Shown here: positions 18,876 to 26,632 of the stretch, one piece after another | Layout of the letters: each line of letters begins with the position of its first letter | How positions within the stretch are numbered: the first letter of the stretch is position 1 | Assembly: GCF_900113175.1 (NCBI RefSeq) | Contig: NZ_FOOK01000020.1 | Coordinates: forward strand, 1 to 59,470 | Source: Planifilum fulgidum | Lineage (GTDB): Bacteria; Bacillota; Bacilli; Thermoactinomycetales; DSM-44946 | Direction: 5' to 3' | Length of the DNA: 59,470 bases | Notes under the pieces: generated by a model | The model's database searches: none | What the model was told of the DNA's origin: nothing | Seen by the model: the letters and a program-made list of their open reading frames with translations, nothing else | Made by a program: the position numbers and the translations under genes

Positions 18876-18905
18876 GCAACGGAACCGGCCTTTTAAGCCA
18901 TACTA
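18876..18905 (+). promoter_or_regulatory. candidate sigma-G promoter of sspF
   Basis: The -10 CATACTA (18899-18905) is a full match to the sigma-G consensus CATNHTA. The -35 GCAAC (18876-18880), 18 bases upstream, matches GHATR at three of five positions. Forespore expression of sspF is known in B. subtilis. Confidence 0.5.
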
Positions 18906-18938
18906 AACCTGTCCCGCGCGGAAAAGGGGGTTCTCGGA

Positions 18939-19112
18939 GTGGCACGACGCCGTGGTGTCATGTCGGAGGACTTGAAGATCGAATTGGCGAAGGATCTCGG
19001 CTTTTACGATGTGGTGAAGCGCGAGGGCTGGGGCGGAATCAAGGCCCGGGACGCCGGTAACATGGTGAAACGCGCGATCCAAATGGCTGAGGAACGCTTG
19101 AAGGACCGATAA
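18939..19112 (+). CDS. sspF: small acid-soluble spore protein, alpha/beta type (SspF)
   Basis: A 57-residue protein, short enough to be missed by length-filtered gene calling. It starts with [12 protein letters not shown], continues with [12 protein letters not shown] and ends in [17 protein letters not shown], matching the SspF subtype of alpha/beta SASPs that coat and protect spore DNA. The GTG start at 18939 follows AAAAGGGGG. It has its own terminator and a sigma-G-like promoter. The order veg-sspF-ispE is that of B. subtilis. Confidence 0.95.
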   Translation: MARRRGVMSEDLKIELAKDLGFYDVVKREGWGGIKARDAGNMVKRAIQMAEERLKDR

Positions 19113-19131
19113 ATGTCCGACTGCGCGGGAC

Positions 19132-19159
19132 AGCCGGGGGCGATCCCCCCGGCTTTTTG
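19132..19159 (+). terminator. sspF terminator
   Basis: GCCGGGGG and CCCCCGGC form an 8-bp stem followed by TTTTTGTTT. Confidence 0.88.
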
Positions 19160-19265
19160 TTTCTTCAGGGTGTAAGACGTGTTAAAATTGGAGAGAAACC
19201 CGCAGAAGACGGCATTTGGAAAGTGTTTGATCGGCAGGGACAGGATTGGGGGGCAGCAGCGATTG

Positions 19266-20150
19266 ATGATCTTTTCGGAAAAAGCGCCTGCGAAAATCAA
19301 CCTGACTTTGGACGTATTACATAAACGGGAAGACGGCTATCATGAACTGGAAATGGTGATGACCTCCATCGATCTGGCCGACCGGATCGATCTGATGGAG
19401 ACGGATGACGGACAGATTCACATGGACAGCACCTCGGGGCTGGTTCCCCTGGATGAGCGAAATCTGGCCTTTCGGGCGGCTTCCCTGATCCGGGAGCGGT
19501 TCGGCATCCGGCAAGGGGTCCGCATCTTTATCCACAAGAAGATACCCGTCGCCGCGGGGCTTGCCGGAGGAAGCAGCGATGCGGCGGCCACCCTCCGCGG
19601 ACTCAACCGGATGTGGAAATTGGGGCTTAAGCCGGAGGAGCTGGTGGAGCTCGGGGCGGAACTGGGGTCGGACGTGCCCTATTGCGTTCGGATGGGGACG
19701 GCCTTGGCCAAGGGGAGGGGGGAGATACTCCGGCCCCTTCCCCCGCCCCCGCCCTGTTGGGTGGTGTTGGCCAAGCCCCCCCACGGCGTTTCCACCGCCG
19801 ACATCTTTCGGCGGTTGGACATCGGGCGCATCTCCTCCCGTCCGGATACGGAGGGAATGATTGACGCCCTTTCCCGTTCCGATTATCCGGCGGTATGCCG
19901 CCTTTTGGGCAACGTGCTGGAAGAGGTGACGCTCGAAATGTTCCCGGAAGTGAGGCGGCTGAAGGAGCGGATCCGCCGCTACGGCGCCGACGGGGTGCTG
20001 ATGTCGGGAAGCGGCCCCACCGTTTTCGGACTGGTCGACCGCGAATCGAGGGCGCGCCGGATCGTCAACGCCCTGCGCGGATTTTGCCGGCAGGTGTTCG
20101 CGGTTCGGATGCTGGGCGTGCCGGAAGGTGCGACGGCGCACGGCGGGTGA
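19266..20150 (+). CDS. ispE: 4-(cytidine 5'-diphospho)-2-C-methyl-D-erythritol kinase
   Basis: A 294-residue GHMP kinase of the non-mevalonate isoprenoid pathway; it phosphorylates CDP-ME. It begins [12 protein letters not shown], has the ATP-binding [15 protein letters not shown] near residue 100 and the late [11 protein letters not shown] motif. ATG 19266 is chosen because these motifs fit the usual N-terminus; the frame is open back to GTG 19179 but that part is not IspE-like. The ribosome binding site (GGGGGG, ~12 bases away) is poorly spaced, and TTG 19263 is possible. Confidence 0.94.
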   Translation: MIFSEKAPAKINLTLDVLHKREDGYHELEMVMTSIDLADRIDLMETDDGQIHMDSTSGLVPLDERNLAFRAASLIRERFGIRQGVRIFIHKKIPVAAGLAGGSSDAAATLRGLNRMWKLGLKPEELVELGAELGSDVPYCVRMGTALAKGRGEILRPLPPPPPCWVVLAKPPHGVSTADIFRRLDIGRISSRPDTEGMIDALSRSDYPAVCRLLGNVLEEVTLEMFPEVRRLKERIRRYGADGVLMSGSGPTVFGLVDRESRARRIVNALRGFCRQVFAVRMLGVPEGATAHGG

Positions 20151-20260
20151 GCGCCCGCCCGCGGGGAAAGAATCCGTTCCCGCCGGTCCCGGTCTCTTGA
20201 ACGTCCCCGGTTTGCGTGTTATATTTCGTTTGACACACGGCTGGTTGCGGAGGGCGATCC

Positions 20261-21094
20261 ATGAAGAAGTGGAGACGGAGCGCACGGTTGGTGGACATGA
20301 CTCGCTTATTGATCCAGGAGCCGCACAAGCTGATTCCTCTCGGGACCTTTGCCGAGCGGTACGGGACGGCCAAGTCCTCCATCAGCGAGGACCTGGACAT
20401 CATTCACGAAGTGCTCGAGGCGCAGGGGGCGGGAGCGCTGGAAACCGTCTCCGGGGCAGCCGGGGGCGTTCGGTTCATCCCTCGAATGAGCCGGGCTCAG
20501 ACCGAAGGGGTGCTCAGGGATTTGTGCGGGCGGCTGGCTGATCCGGACCGCATTTTGCCCGGAGGATACCTGTACCTGTCGGACCTCCTCGGCGATCCGG
20601 CGCTGATCCGGGAGATCGGCCGCATCTTCGCAACCCTGTTTGCTGAGGAGCGGATCGACGCGGTGGTGACCGTCGAAACCAAGGGAATTCCCCTCGCTTA
20701 TGCCACGGCCACCCATCTGGGCACCTCCGTGGCGATCGTTCGCCGGGACAGCCGGGTGACCGAGGGGTCGGTGGTGACGATCAACGCCGTTTCCGGTTCC
20801 AGCCGGCGCATCCGGACCTTTTCCCTTGCCCGACGCAGTCTGAAGGAAGGTTCCCGCGTTCTGATCGTCGACGATTTCATGAAGGCGGGAGGAACCGTGC
20901 GGGGGATGGTGGACCTGCTGGCGGAATTCCGGGCGGAAGTGGCCGGCGTGTGCGTCATGGTGGAATCCCCCGCCCGGGAGCGGTTGGTGGACGATTATTT
21001 TTCACTGGCGAAAGTGGACGAGATCGACGTGAAGAGCAGGACGATCGCCGTGTCCTTCGGCAATCTCTTCGCAAAAGGGGTGGGATTTCAATGA
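20261..21094 (+). CDS. purR: pur operon repressor PurR
   Basis: A 277-residue transcription factor with an N-terminal winged helix (about residues 1-75) and a C-terminal phosphoribosyltransferase-like domain. The PRPP-binding loop is [13 protein letters not shown] near residue 205. In B. subtilis it represses purine synthesis genes and is released from DNA by PRPP. ATG 20261 lies after GGAGGGC. The stop overlaps the start of ridA, so the two genes are coupled, as in B. subtilis purR-yabJ. Confidence 0.96.
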   Translation: MKKWRRSARLVDMTRLLIQEPHKLIPLGTFAERYGTAKSSISEDLDIIHEVLEAQGAGALETVSGAAGGVRFIPRMSRAQTEGVLRDLCGRLADPDRILPGGYLYLSDLLGDPALIREIGRIFATLFAEERIDAVVTVETKGIPLAYATATHLGTSVAIVRRDSRVTEGSVVTINAVSGSSRRIRTFSLARRSLKEGSRVLIVDDFMKAGGTVRGMVDLLAEFRAEVAGVCVMVESPARERLVDDYFSLAKVDEIDVKSRTIAVSFGNLFAKGVGFQ

Positions 21095-21465
21095 AACCGA
21101 TCCATACCGATCGGGCGCCGGCGGCCATCGGCCCCTACGCCCAGGCGATGCGGGTGGGGAATTTCCTGTTCACCTCGGGACAGATTCCCCTGAAGCCGAC
21201 GGGGGAACTGGTGACGGGGGACATCGTGGAACAGACCCATCAGGTTTTTGCCAACCTGCGCGCCATCCTGCAGGCGGCTGGAACCGATCTGAACCGGGTG
21301 GTCAAGACGACGGTCTACCTGGCCGACATGAACGATTTTTCCAAGGTGAACGAAGTGTACGCCACCTACTTTCCGGAGCACCGGCCGGCCCGGTCCTGCG
21401 TGGAGGTTTCCCGCCTGCCCAAGGATGTCGGCATCGAAATTGAAGTGATCGCCACCATCGACTAA
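21091..21465 (+). CDS. ridA: 2-iminobutanoate/2-iminopropanoate deaminase RidA (YabJ)
   Basis: A 124-residue YjgF/YER057c/UK114 family protein. It hydrolyses reactive imines and enamines made by PLP enzymes such as threonine dehydratase. [17 protein letters not shown], the conserved Arg in [13 protein letters not shown] and the final IEVIATI are typical. It starts at ATG 21091 inside the purR stop. In B. subtilis YabJ has also been linked to PurR function. Confidence 0.95.
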   Translation: MKPIHTDRAPAAIGPYAQAMRVGNFLFTSGQIPLKPTGELVTGDIVEQTHQVFANLRAILQAAGTDLNRVVKTTVYLADMNDFSKVNEVYATYFPEHRPARSCVEVSRLPKDVGIEIEVIATID

Positions 21466-21491
21466 ATTTCACAAAAATCGAATTGACTGGA

Positions 21492-21520
21492 AGGATTTTC
21501 ACCACCCGCGTGGAATAGTT
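21492..21520 (+). promoter_or_regulatory. sigma-H promoter of spoVG
   Basis: AGGATTTT (21492-21499) and GAATAGTT (21513-21520) match the sigma-H elements. The distance from the A of AGGA to the G of GAAT is 21 bases, the same as in the B. subtilis spoVG P1 promoter as I recall it. Confidence 0.82.
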
Positions 21521-21558
21521 CATTGACGACATCTTTGGAAATGGGTGGTGAAATCGAC

Positions 21559-21849
21559 TTGGAAGTGACAGAAGTGCGGCTGCGGCGGGTGTATCCGGAA
21601 GGGCGCATGCGCGCCATCGTTTCCATCACCATCGACGGTGAATTCGTCGTCCATGACCTCCGGGTGATCGACGGGAAAAAGGGCATGTTCGTTGCGATGC
21701 CCAGCAAACGGACGCCGGAGGGGGAATTTCGCGACATCGCCCACCCGATTTCACCGACGATGAGGGAAAAGATCGAGGCCGCGGTGTTGGAAGCGTACCG
21801 CCGGGCCAGCGAGAATCTGGTCAAGGAATCGGCCGAAGGGGTCCTGTAG
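21559..21849 (+). CDS. spoVG: SpoVG, RNA-binding regulator
   Basis: A 96-residue SpoVG protein. The core ([20 protein letters not shown], then [20 protein letters not shown] and FRDIAHPI) is highly conserved. It affects asymmetric septation and capsule or virulence genes in various Firmicutes and binds nucleic acid. The TTG start at 21559 follows GGTGGTGA with 7-base spacing and gives the standard N-terminus; TTG/ATG starts up to 21523 would add 12 atypical residues. Confidence 0.95.
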   Translation: MEVTEVRLRRVYPEGRMRAIVSITIDGEFVVHDLRVIDGKKGMFVAMPSKRTPEGEFRDIAHPISPTMREKIEAAVLEAYRRASENLVKESAEGVL

Positions 21850-21907
21850 TTCCGGCTCTCTGACAAATCCCGCGGCGGAAGCGGATGGCGCATACATATA
21901 TCGCGAA

Positions 21908-21936
21908 CGGGTCCGGAGGTTCGGGCCCCTTTTTTT
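21908..21936 (+). terminator. spoVG terminator
   Basis: GGGTCC pairs with GGGCCC (one G-U) around an 8-base loop and is followed by CTTTTTTT. Confidence 0.75.
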
Positions 21937-21975
21937 GGGCGTACCAATTGGAAAGAACCAGCATGGACGCGCTTA

Positions 21976-22004
21976 TTGAAATCATAGGGGCTTTGGGATA
22001 TAGT
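21976..22004 (+). promoter_or_regulatory. sigma-A promoter of glmU
   Basis: TTGAAA (21976-21981) and TATAGT (21999-22004) with a 17-base spacer place the start of transcription near 22011. This makes an ATG at 22010 unlikely and supports ATG 22049. Confidence 0.7.
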
Positions 22005-22048
22005 CAGGTATGAAGTTTATCAGGAGAAACAGGGGGCTTAATCCGAAC

Positions 22049-23452
22049 ATGGAGAAACTGTATGCGGTCATCCTGGCCGCCGGGCAGGGGACTCGGATGA
22101 AATCGGGGAAACACAAGGTGTTGCACCCGGTCTGCGGCAAACCGATCATCGATCACATCCTGGACGCCCTTTGCCGGATAGGAGTGGATGAGACGGTCGT
22201 CGTGGTGGGGCACCACGCCGATCAGGTCCGGTCTCATGTGGGAGAGCGGGCCCGCTTCGTGGAGCAGAGGGAACAGCTGGGGACGGCCCATGCGGTGATG
22301 CAGGCGGCTTCCCTCCTTCAGGGGCGGGACGGAACCACCCTGATTCTCTACGGCGATCATCCCTTGTATACGGAGGAGACCTTCTCCAGTCTGGTGGAGA
22401 CGCACCGCCGATCAGGGGCGGCCGCTACCCTGCTTTCGGCGGTTTTGCCCGATCCGACGGGATATGGCAGGGTGATGCGCGGGAAAGGCGACGAGGTTCT
22501 CCGGATCGTGGAACACAAGGATGCCACGCCGGAGGAGCGGAAAGTGCGCGAAGTGTTCACCGGAACGATCTGCGTCGACAATCGCCTGCTGTTTGATGCC
22601 CTCGCTGAGGTGAAAAACGAAAATGATCAAGGCGAATACTACCTTCCGGACGTGATTCCCGTCCTGCGGCAAAAGGGAAAGCGCATCGCGGCGGTGAGCG
22701 TCGGCGATCCGGAAGAGGCCATGGGCGTGAACAACCGCGTCCAGCTGGCCGAGGCGGAGGCCGCCATGACCCGGCGGCTTCTGAGGGAACACATGTTGAA
22801 CGGCGTGACCGTCATCGACCCCGGGAACACCTACATTGAGGCGGATGTGGTCATCGGCCGTGATACGGTGATTTATCCGGGAAGTTACCTGAAGAGGGGA
22901 ACCGTGATCGGCGAGGGTTGCACCATCGGTCCCCAGGCGGACCTGACCGGAGTGACGGTGGGGAACGGATCGACCATCCGCTATTCGGTGCTTCAGGATT
23001 GCACGGTGGGAGAGCGCTCCCAGGTGGGCCCCTTCGCCTACATCCGTCCGGGAAGCCGGTTGGAGGCGGAGACGAAAGTGGGCTGTTTCGTCGACGTCAA
23101 AAACGCCCGGCTGGGACGGGGTTCCAAAGTGTCCCATCTCGGTTACGTGGGGGACGCCGACGTGGGCGAAGGCGTCAACATCGGTTGCGGGGCGGTCACC
23201 GTCAATTACGACGGCGTGAAGAAGCACCGGACCGTGATCGGCGACGGGGCCTTCATCGGGTGCAATGTCAACCTGGTCGCTCCCGTGACCGTGGAGAAGG
23301 GAGCGTATGTGGCCGCCGGTTCCACCATCACCGACGATGTGCCGGAGGACGCTCTGGCCATCGCCCGCGAGCGGCAGGTGAACAAACCGGGTTACGCCAA
23401 ACGTCTGAGACAGAAAAAAGGTTCCGACGGAAACAAGGGCACGCCGGGCTGA
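22049..23452 (+). CDS. glmU: bifunctional GlmU (N-acetylglucosamine-1-phosphate uridyltransferase / glucosamine-1-phosphate acetyltransferase)
   Basis: A 467-residue enzyme that makes UDP-GlcNAc for peptidoglycan and teichoic acid synthesis. The N-terminal nucleotidyltransferase domain starts VILAAGQGTRMKS; the C-terminal half is a left-handed beta helix of hexapeptide repeats with NYDGVKKHRTVIGDGAFIG. ATG 22049 gives the normal N-terminus; AGGGGG lies ~11 bases upstream. The gene order spoVG-glmU-prs is that of B. subtilis. Confidence 0.97.
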   Translation: MEKLYAVILAAGQGTRMKSGKHKVLHPVCGKPIIDHILDALCRIGVDETVVVVGHHADQVRSHVGERARFVEQREQLGTAHAVMQAASLLQGRDGTTLILYGDHPLYTEETFSSLVETHRRSGAAATLLSAVLPDPTGYGRVMRGKGDEVLRIVEHKDATPEERKVREVFTGTICVDNRLLFDALAEVKNENDQGEYYLPDVIPVLRQKGKRIAAVSVGDPEEAMGVNNRVQLAEAEAAMTRRLLREHMLNGVTVIDPGNTYIEADVVIGRDTVIYPGSYLKRGTVIGEGCTIGPQADLTGVTVGNGSTIRYSVLQDCTVGERSQVGPFAYIRPGSRLEAETKVGCFVDVKNARLGRGSKVSHLGYVGDADVGEGVNIGCGAVTVNYDGVKKHRTVIGDGAFIGCNVNLVAPVTVEKGAYVAAGSTITDDVPEDALAIARERQVNKPGYAKRLRQKKGSDGNKGTPG

Positions 23453-23559
23453 TCATCACCCCGCCGTGCCGTTTCCACGTCCGGGAGAGGTTCGATCTTT
23501 GGACAAGTTTTGAAAACAGCGGCAAAATGGAAGCGCTTCGGCGCGGAAGCGGCTGACAA

Positions 23560-23591
23560 GCTGAAAACGGAAGGAGGGGCCGTTTTTCAGC
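23560..23591 (+). promoter_or_regulatory. hairpin in the glmU-prs gap with a Shine-Dalgarno-like loop
   Basis: GCTGAAAACGG pairs with CCGTTTTTCAGC (one bulged base), and the 9-base loop is AAGGAGGGG. No start codon follows at a usable distance, so it does not serve an obvious gene. A weak promoter-like pair TTGGAC (23499-23504) and CAAAAT (23523-23528) lies just upstream, so the hairpin would be near the 5' end of a prs transcript. Confidence 0.4.
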
Positions 23592-23676
23592 CGAGGCGGC
23601 AAGCCCCCGATCCGTTGGTCAACAGCCTGATGCGCCCGGCGCTGCCGGCAGCGAAAATGATGGAGGGTACAGCAAC

Positions 23677-24627
23677 ATGTCACATTTTCGGGAATCCCGT
23701 TTGCAAATTTTCACTTGCAATTCCAATCCGGATCTGGCCCGGGAAATCGCGGATCACATCGGCGTTCCCCTCGGGGATGCCGAAGTCGGCCGATTCAGCG
23801 ACGGGGAAATTTACGTCCGGTTGAATGAAAGCGTGCGGGGATCGGATGTATATGTGATCCAATCCACCTGCCATCCCGTCAACCAGCACCTGATGGAGCT
23901 GTTGGTGATGGTTGACGCGCTGAAACGGGCTTCCGCCCGAACGATCAACGTGGTGATCCCCTATTACGGCTATGCCCGTCAGGATCGCAAGACGAGGGCG
24001 AGGGATCCGATCACCGCCAAATTGGTGGCCAATCTGATCGAGACGGCGGGCGCCGACCGGATTATCACGATGGATCTGCATGCCACCCAGATCCAGGGGT
24101 TCTTCGACATCCCCGTGGATCATCTGCTCGGCGTTCCCATTTTGAGCAAGTATTTCATCGAAAAACAGCTGGAGGACGTGGTGGTGGTCTCCCCCGATCA
24201 CGGGGGGGTGATCCGCGCCCGCAAGATGGCGGAACGCCTGGGGGCTCCGATCGCCATCATCGACAAGCGGCGCCCGGAACCCAACGTGGCGGAAGTGATG
24301 AACATCGTCGGGGATGTCAGGGGCCGGACGGCCATCATCATCGACGACATCATCGATACGGCGGGCACGGTCATGCTGGCGGCCGACGCCCTCATCGAGC
24401 AGGGGGCCAGGGAGGTTTATGCCTGCTGCACTCATCCCGTCTTTTCCGGCCCCGCCATCGAGCGGATCAAAAAGGCCAACATCAAGGAAATGGTGGTGAC
24501 GAACACCATTCCCCTGACGCCGGAGAAACAACTGGAAAAAATCCGCGTTCTTTCGGTGTCGCCCCTGATCGGGGAGGCGATTATCCGCATCCACAAGGAG
24601 CTTTCTGTCAGCAAGCTCTTTGACTGA
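23677..24627 (+). CDS. prs: ribose-phosphate pyrophosphokinase
   Basis: A 316-residue PRPP synthetase that transfers pyrophosphate from ATP to ribose 5-phosphate, feeding purine, pyrimidine, His and Trp synthesis. Motifs: [37 protein letters not shown], the pyrophosphate loop SPDHGGV and the PRPP loop [18 protein letters not shown] precedes ATG 23677. Its product is the effector of PurR encoded 3 kb upstream. Confidence 0.97.
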   Translation: MSHFRESRLQIFTCNSNPDLAREIADHIGVPLGDAEVGRFSDGEIYVRLNESVRGSDVYVIQSTCHPVNQHLMELLVMVDALKRASARTINVVIPYYGYARQDRKTRARDPITAKLVANLIETAGADRIITMDLHATQIQGFFDIPVDHLLGVPILSKYFIEKQLEDVVVVSPDHGGVIRARKMAERLGAPIAIIDKRRPEPNVAEVMNIVGDVRGRTAIIIDDIIDTAGTVMLAADALIEQGAREVYACCTHPVFSGPAIERIKKANIKEMVVTNTIPLTPEKQLEKIRVLSVSPLIGEAIIRIHKELSVSKLFD

Positions 24628-24631
24628 GAAT

Positions 24632-24656
24632 GTTTGAAATCCTCCCGGTTGGGATA
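24632..24656 (+). promoter_or_regulatory. sigma-B-like promoter of ctc/rplY
   Basis: GTTTGA (24632-24637), a 13-base spacer and GGGATA (24651-24656) resemble the sigma-B consensus GTTTAA-N12-15-GGGTAT. The whole stretch looks like the B. subtilis ctc promoter, a classic sigma-B target. A sigma-A reading (TTGAAA to TATATT, 15-base spacer) is poorer. Confidence 0.6.
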
Positions 24657-24703
24657 TATTCCTTAAATGGGTTTGTATCCCACTTCGAGGAGGATGATGA
24701 AAG

Positions 24704-25312
24704 GTGCTCACACTTACCGCCGAGAAGAGGGAAGCCCGACCGCGGTCCACGGTCACCCGCCTGCGGCGCCAGGGACGCATTCCCGGTGTGCTGTACGGGA
24801 AAAACCGGGACAACCGGCTGCTGCACGTGGATCAGGGTGAGCTTGTCCGCCTGTTGCAGCAGGAAGGAAGTTCCGCCGTCCTGCAGCTTCAGCTGGAGGG
24901 GGAAACCCAAGCGGTCATCATTCAGGAATTGCAGAGGGATCCGGTGAAGGGTCAGATTCTGCACGTGGATTTCAAGGCCATCCGCATGGACGAGCCCGTC
25001 GAGAAGGAAGTCCCCCTCAAGCTCGAAGGCGAAGCCCCGGGAGAGAGGGCCGGCGGCGTCTTGCAGCAACAGCTGCGTTATGTGGAGATCCGCTGTCTTC
25101 CCAGTCAGCTTCCCGGCGAAATTTCCGTTGACGTGAGCAACCTGGAAATCGGCGACGTCCTCACCCTGGCGGAAGTTCCCCTTCCCGAAGGGGTTGAGCT
25201 TTTGTCCGATCCGGATCAGGTGGTTGTCAGCGTCGTGGAGCCGCAATTGGGTGCAGAGGAAGCGGCGGGCGAAGGAACGGATGAAACCACCGGTGCGGAA
25301 GAGGGAGAATGA
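24704..25312 (+). CDS. rplY: 50S ribosomal protein L25/general stress protein Ctc
   Basis: A 202-residue CTC-type L25 protein that binds 5S rRNA. It starts LTAEKREARPRSTVTRLRRQ, has GRIPGVLYG near residue 26, and the extended C-terminal beta domain ends in a Glu/Gly-rich acidic tail (about residues 184-202). GAGGAGG lies 10 bases before GTG 24704. In B. subtilis ctc is induced by stress through sigma-B, and a matching promoter is visible upstream. Confidence 0.95.
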   Translation: MLTLTAEKREARPRSTVTRLRRQGRIPGVLYGKNRDNRLLHVDQGELVRLLQQEGSSAVLQLQLEGETQAVIIQELQRDPVKGQILHVDFKAIRMDEPVEKEVPLKLEGEAPGERAGGVLQQQLRYVEIRCLPSQLPGEISVDVSNLEIGDVLTLAEVPLPEGVELLSDPDQVVVSVVEPQLGAEEAAGEGTDETTGAEEGE

Positions 25313-25319
25313 AAAGGCT

Positions 25320-25355
25320 CTCCGGGCGGTGCAGTCTCCGCCCGGAGTCTCGTTC
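25320..25355 (+). terminator. hairpin after rplY
   Basis: CTCCGGGCGG and CCGCCCGGAG form a perfect 10-bp stem with an 8-base loop, followed by TCTCGTTCTT. The tail is only moderately T-rich. Confidence 0.6.
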
Positions 25356-25507
25356 TTGATCGGACGCGGGCGCAACTTTGGTTGCGCTTTGCTCTTTTTC
25401 ATGGGAGTGGAGATGGACGGCGGGGAGGCTTTGCCGCCTGACTTACGGGCGACGCGAAAACGGGGAGGAAGGAGGAAGGGCCGGGCCTTTAGGGCCGCCC
25501 GTCTTTG

Positions 25508-26080
25508 ATGAAACTGATCGTCGGATTGGGAAATCCCGGGGAAAAGTATGCGGCGACGCGGCACAATGTGGGCTTTTGGGTGATCGACCGCCTGGCGGAG
25601 CGGTGGCAGATTCCCGTGAGGCAGAACCGGTGGAAGGGACTGGCCGGAAGCGGTCTGGTGATGGGGGAGCGGGTCGTTCTCCTGAAACCGATGACCTACA
25701 TGAACCTTTCGGGGGAATCGGTGCGGCCCGCCCTCGACTGGCTGAAGTGCGACATCGAGGATTTGGCGGTCGTCTGTGACGACCTGGATCTGCCCCCGGG
25801 AACGCTGCGCCTCCGCAAAAAGGGCAGTTCCGGCGGCCACCGGGGATTGCAGTCATTGATCGATCATCTCGGCACCAACGAGTTCAAACGGGTCCGAATC
25901 GGCATCGGACACCCTGCCGGTCGAATGCCGGTGGTGGATTACGTGCTTTCCCCCTTTACCCGGGAGGAGCGCCCATCGATCGAGGAAGCGGTGGAGAGGG
26001 CGGCGGAAGCCATCCACCAGTGGGTGGTTTCCGACTTCGACCAGGCGATGAACCGGTTTAACCGGAGAGGGGCGGGATGA
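25508..26080 (+). CDS. pth: peptidyl-tRNA hydrolase
   Basis: A 190-residue enzyme that frees peptides from stalled peptidyl-tRNA. Motifs: VGLGNPGEKYAATRHNVGF near the start with the catalytic His, KPMTYMNLSG, and SSGGHRGLQSL. ATG 25508 is the likely start; the overlapping TTG 25505 is possible. No good ribosome binding site is seen just upstream, where a GC hairpin (GGGCC..GGCCC region, 25480-25500) sits instead. B. subtilis calls this gene spoVC. Confidence 0.95.
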   Translation: MKLIVGLGNPGEKYAATRHNVGFWVIDRLAERWQIPVRQNRWKGLAGSGLVMGERVVLLKPMTYMNLSGESVRPALDWLKCDIEDLAVVCDDLDLPPGTLRLRKKGSSGGHRGLQSLIDHLGTNEFKRVRIGIGHPAGRMPVVDYVLSPFTREERPSIEEAVERAAEAIHQWVVSDFDQAMNRFNRRGAG

Positions 26081-26098
26081 CTGAAAAGCGGCCGACAG

Positions 26099-26108
26099 GG
26101 TCATAATA
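26099..26108 (+). promoter_or_regulatory. candidate forespore -10 element of fin
   Basis: GGTCATAATA fits the sigma-F -10 pattern GGNNANAHTR, and the embedded CATAATA fits the sigma-G pattern. No matching -35 is visible at the right distance, so this is tentative. B. subtilis fin is a forespore gene. Confidence 0.35.
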
Positions 26109-26144
26109 GGAAGGGAAATCACGGACGTCGGGAGGCTGTCTTCC

Positions 26145-26375
26145 ATGGCGATCCAGTATGTCTGTCGCTACTGCCGGACCCCGATCGGCCGCATCGAGGA
26201 TGATCATGTCACCGAAATGCAGCTGGGGTTCCACTGGTTGACCCCGGAAGAGCGGAAAGATATAATATCCTATGAACTGGATGGGGAGATTCGCGTTCAA
26301 GTGATTTGCGACACCTGCCAGGAAATGCTCCAGTACAATCCGGAACTGTCGCTCCTGCCGAATCCTTTTCAATAG
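26145..26375 (+). CDS. fin: anti-sigma-F factor Fin
   Basis: A 76-residue zinc-ribbon protein (YabK) with CRYC at residues 7-10 and CDTC at 54-57. In B. subtilis Fin antagonises sigma-F at the switch from early to late forespore transcription. ATG 26145 follows GGGAGG at a normal distance. It sits between pth and mfd as in B. subtilis. A short stem (GAAAC/GTTTC) and T run at 26380-26400 may end transcription. Confidence 0.93.
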   Translation: MAIQYVCRYCRTPIGRIEDDHVTEMQLGFHWLTPEERKDIISYELDGEIRVQVICDTCQEMLQYNPELSLLPNPFQ

Positions 26376-26448
26376 GGAAACAGGGAGTGTTTCTTTTTTG
26401 GCGACGGGTATGGTTCCCTTTGGCATAATCCTTGGAGGGCCGTTTTTC

Positions 26449-26582
26449 CATCCTTCCGGAAGGATGAGGGAAGGTTCTCGGAGGGATCGCTTATGCGGAT
26501 CCCCAAGCCGCCTCGTTTTCGAAGAGGCCGGAAGGTGCGGCAAAGCGGTGGATCACAGCCTTGGCTGTCCCCAGCCAAGGCT
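26449..26582 (+). promoter_or_regulatory. two perfect hairpins in the mfd leader
   Basis: CATCCTTCCGGAAGGATG (26449-26466) is a perfect 18-base palindrome. AGCCTTGGCT (26557-26566) and AGCCAAGGCT (26573-26582) form a perfect 10-bp stem with loop GTCCCC, followed by TCTTTG, 50 bases before the mfd start. They occupy the 257-base gap after fin, which has no gene. The second resembles a weak terminator or attenuator. Confidence 0.5.
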
Positions 26583-26632
26583 TCTTTGCATGGAGACGAA
26601 AACGAAAACCCGCGGAGGGGAGGGATCACGGG

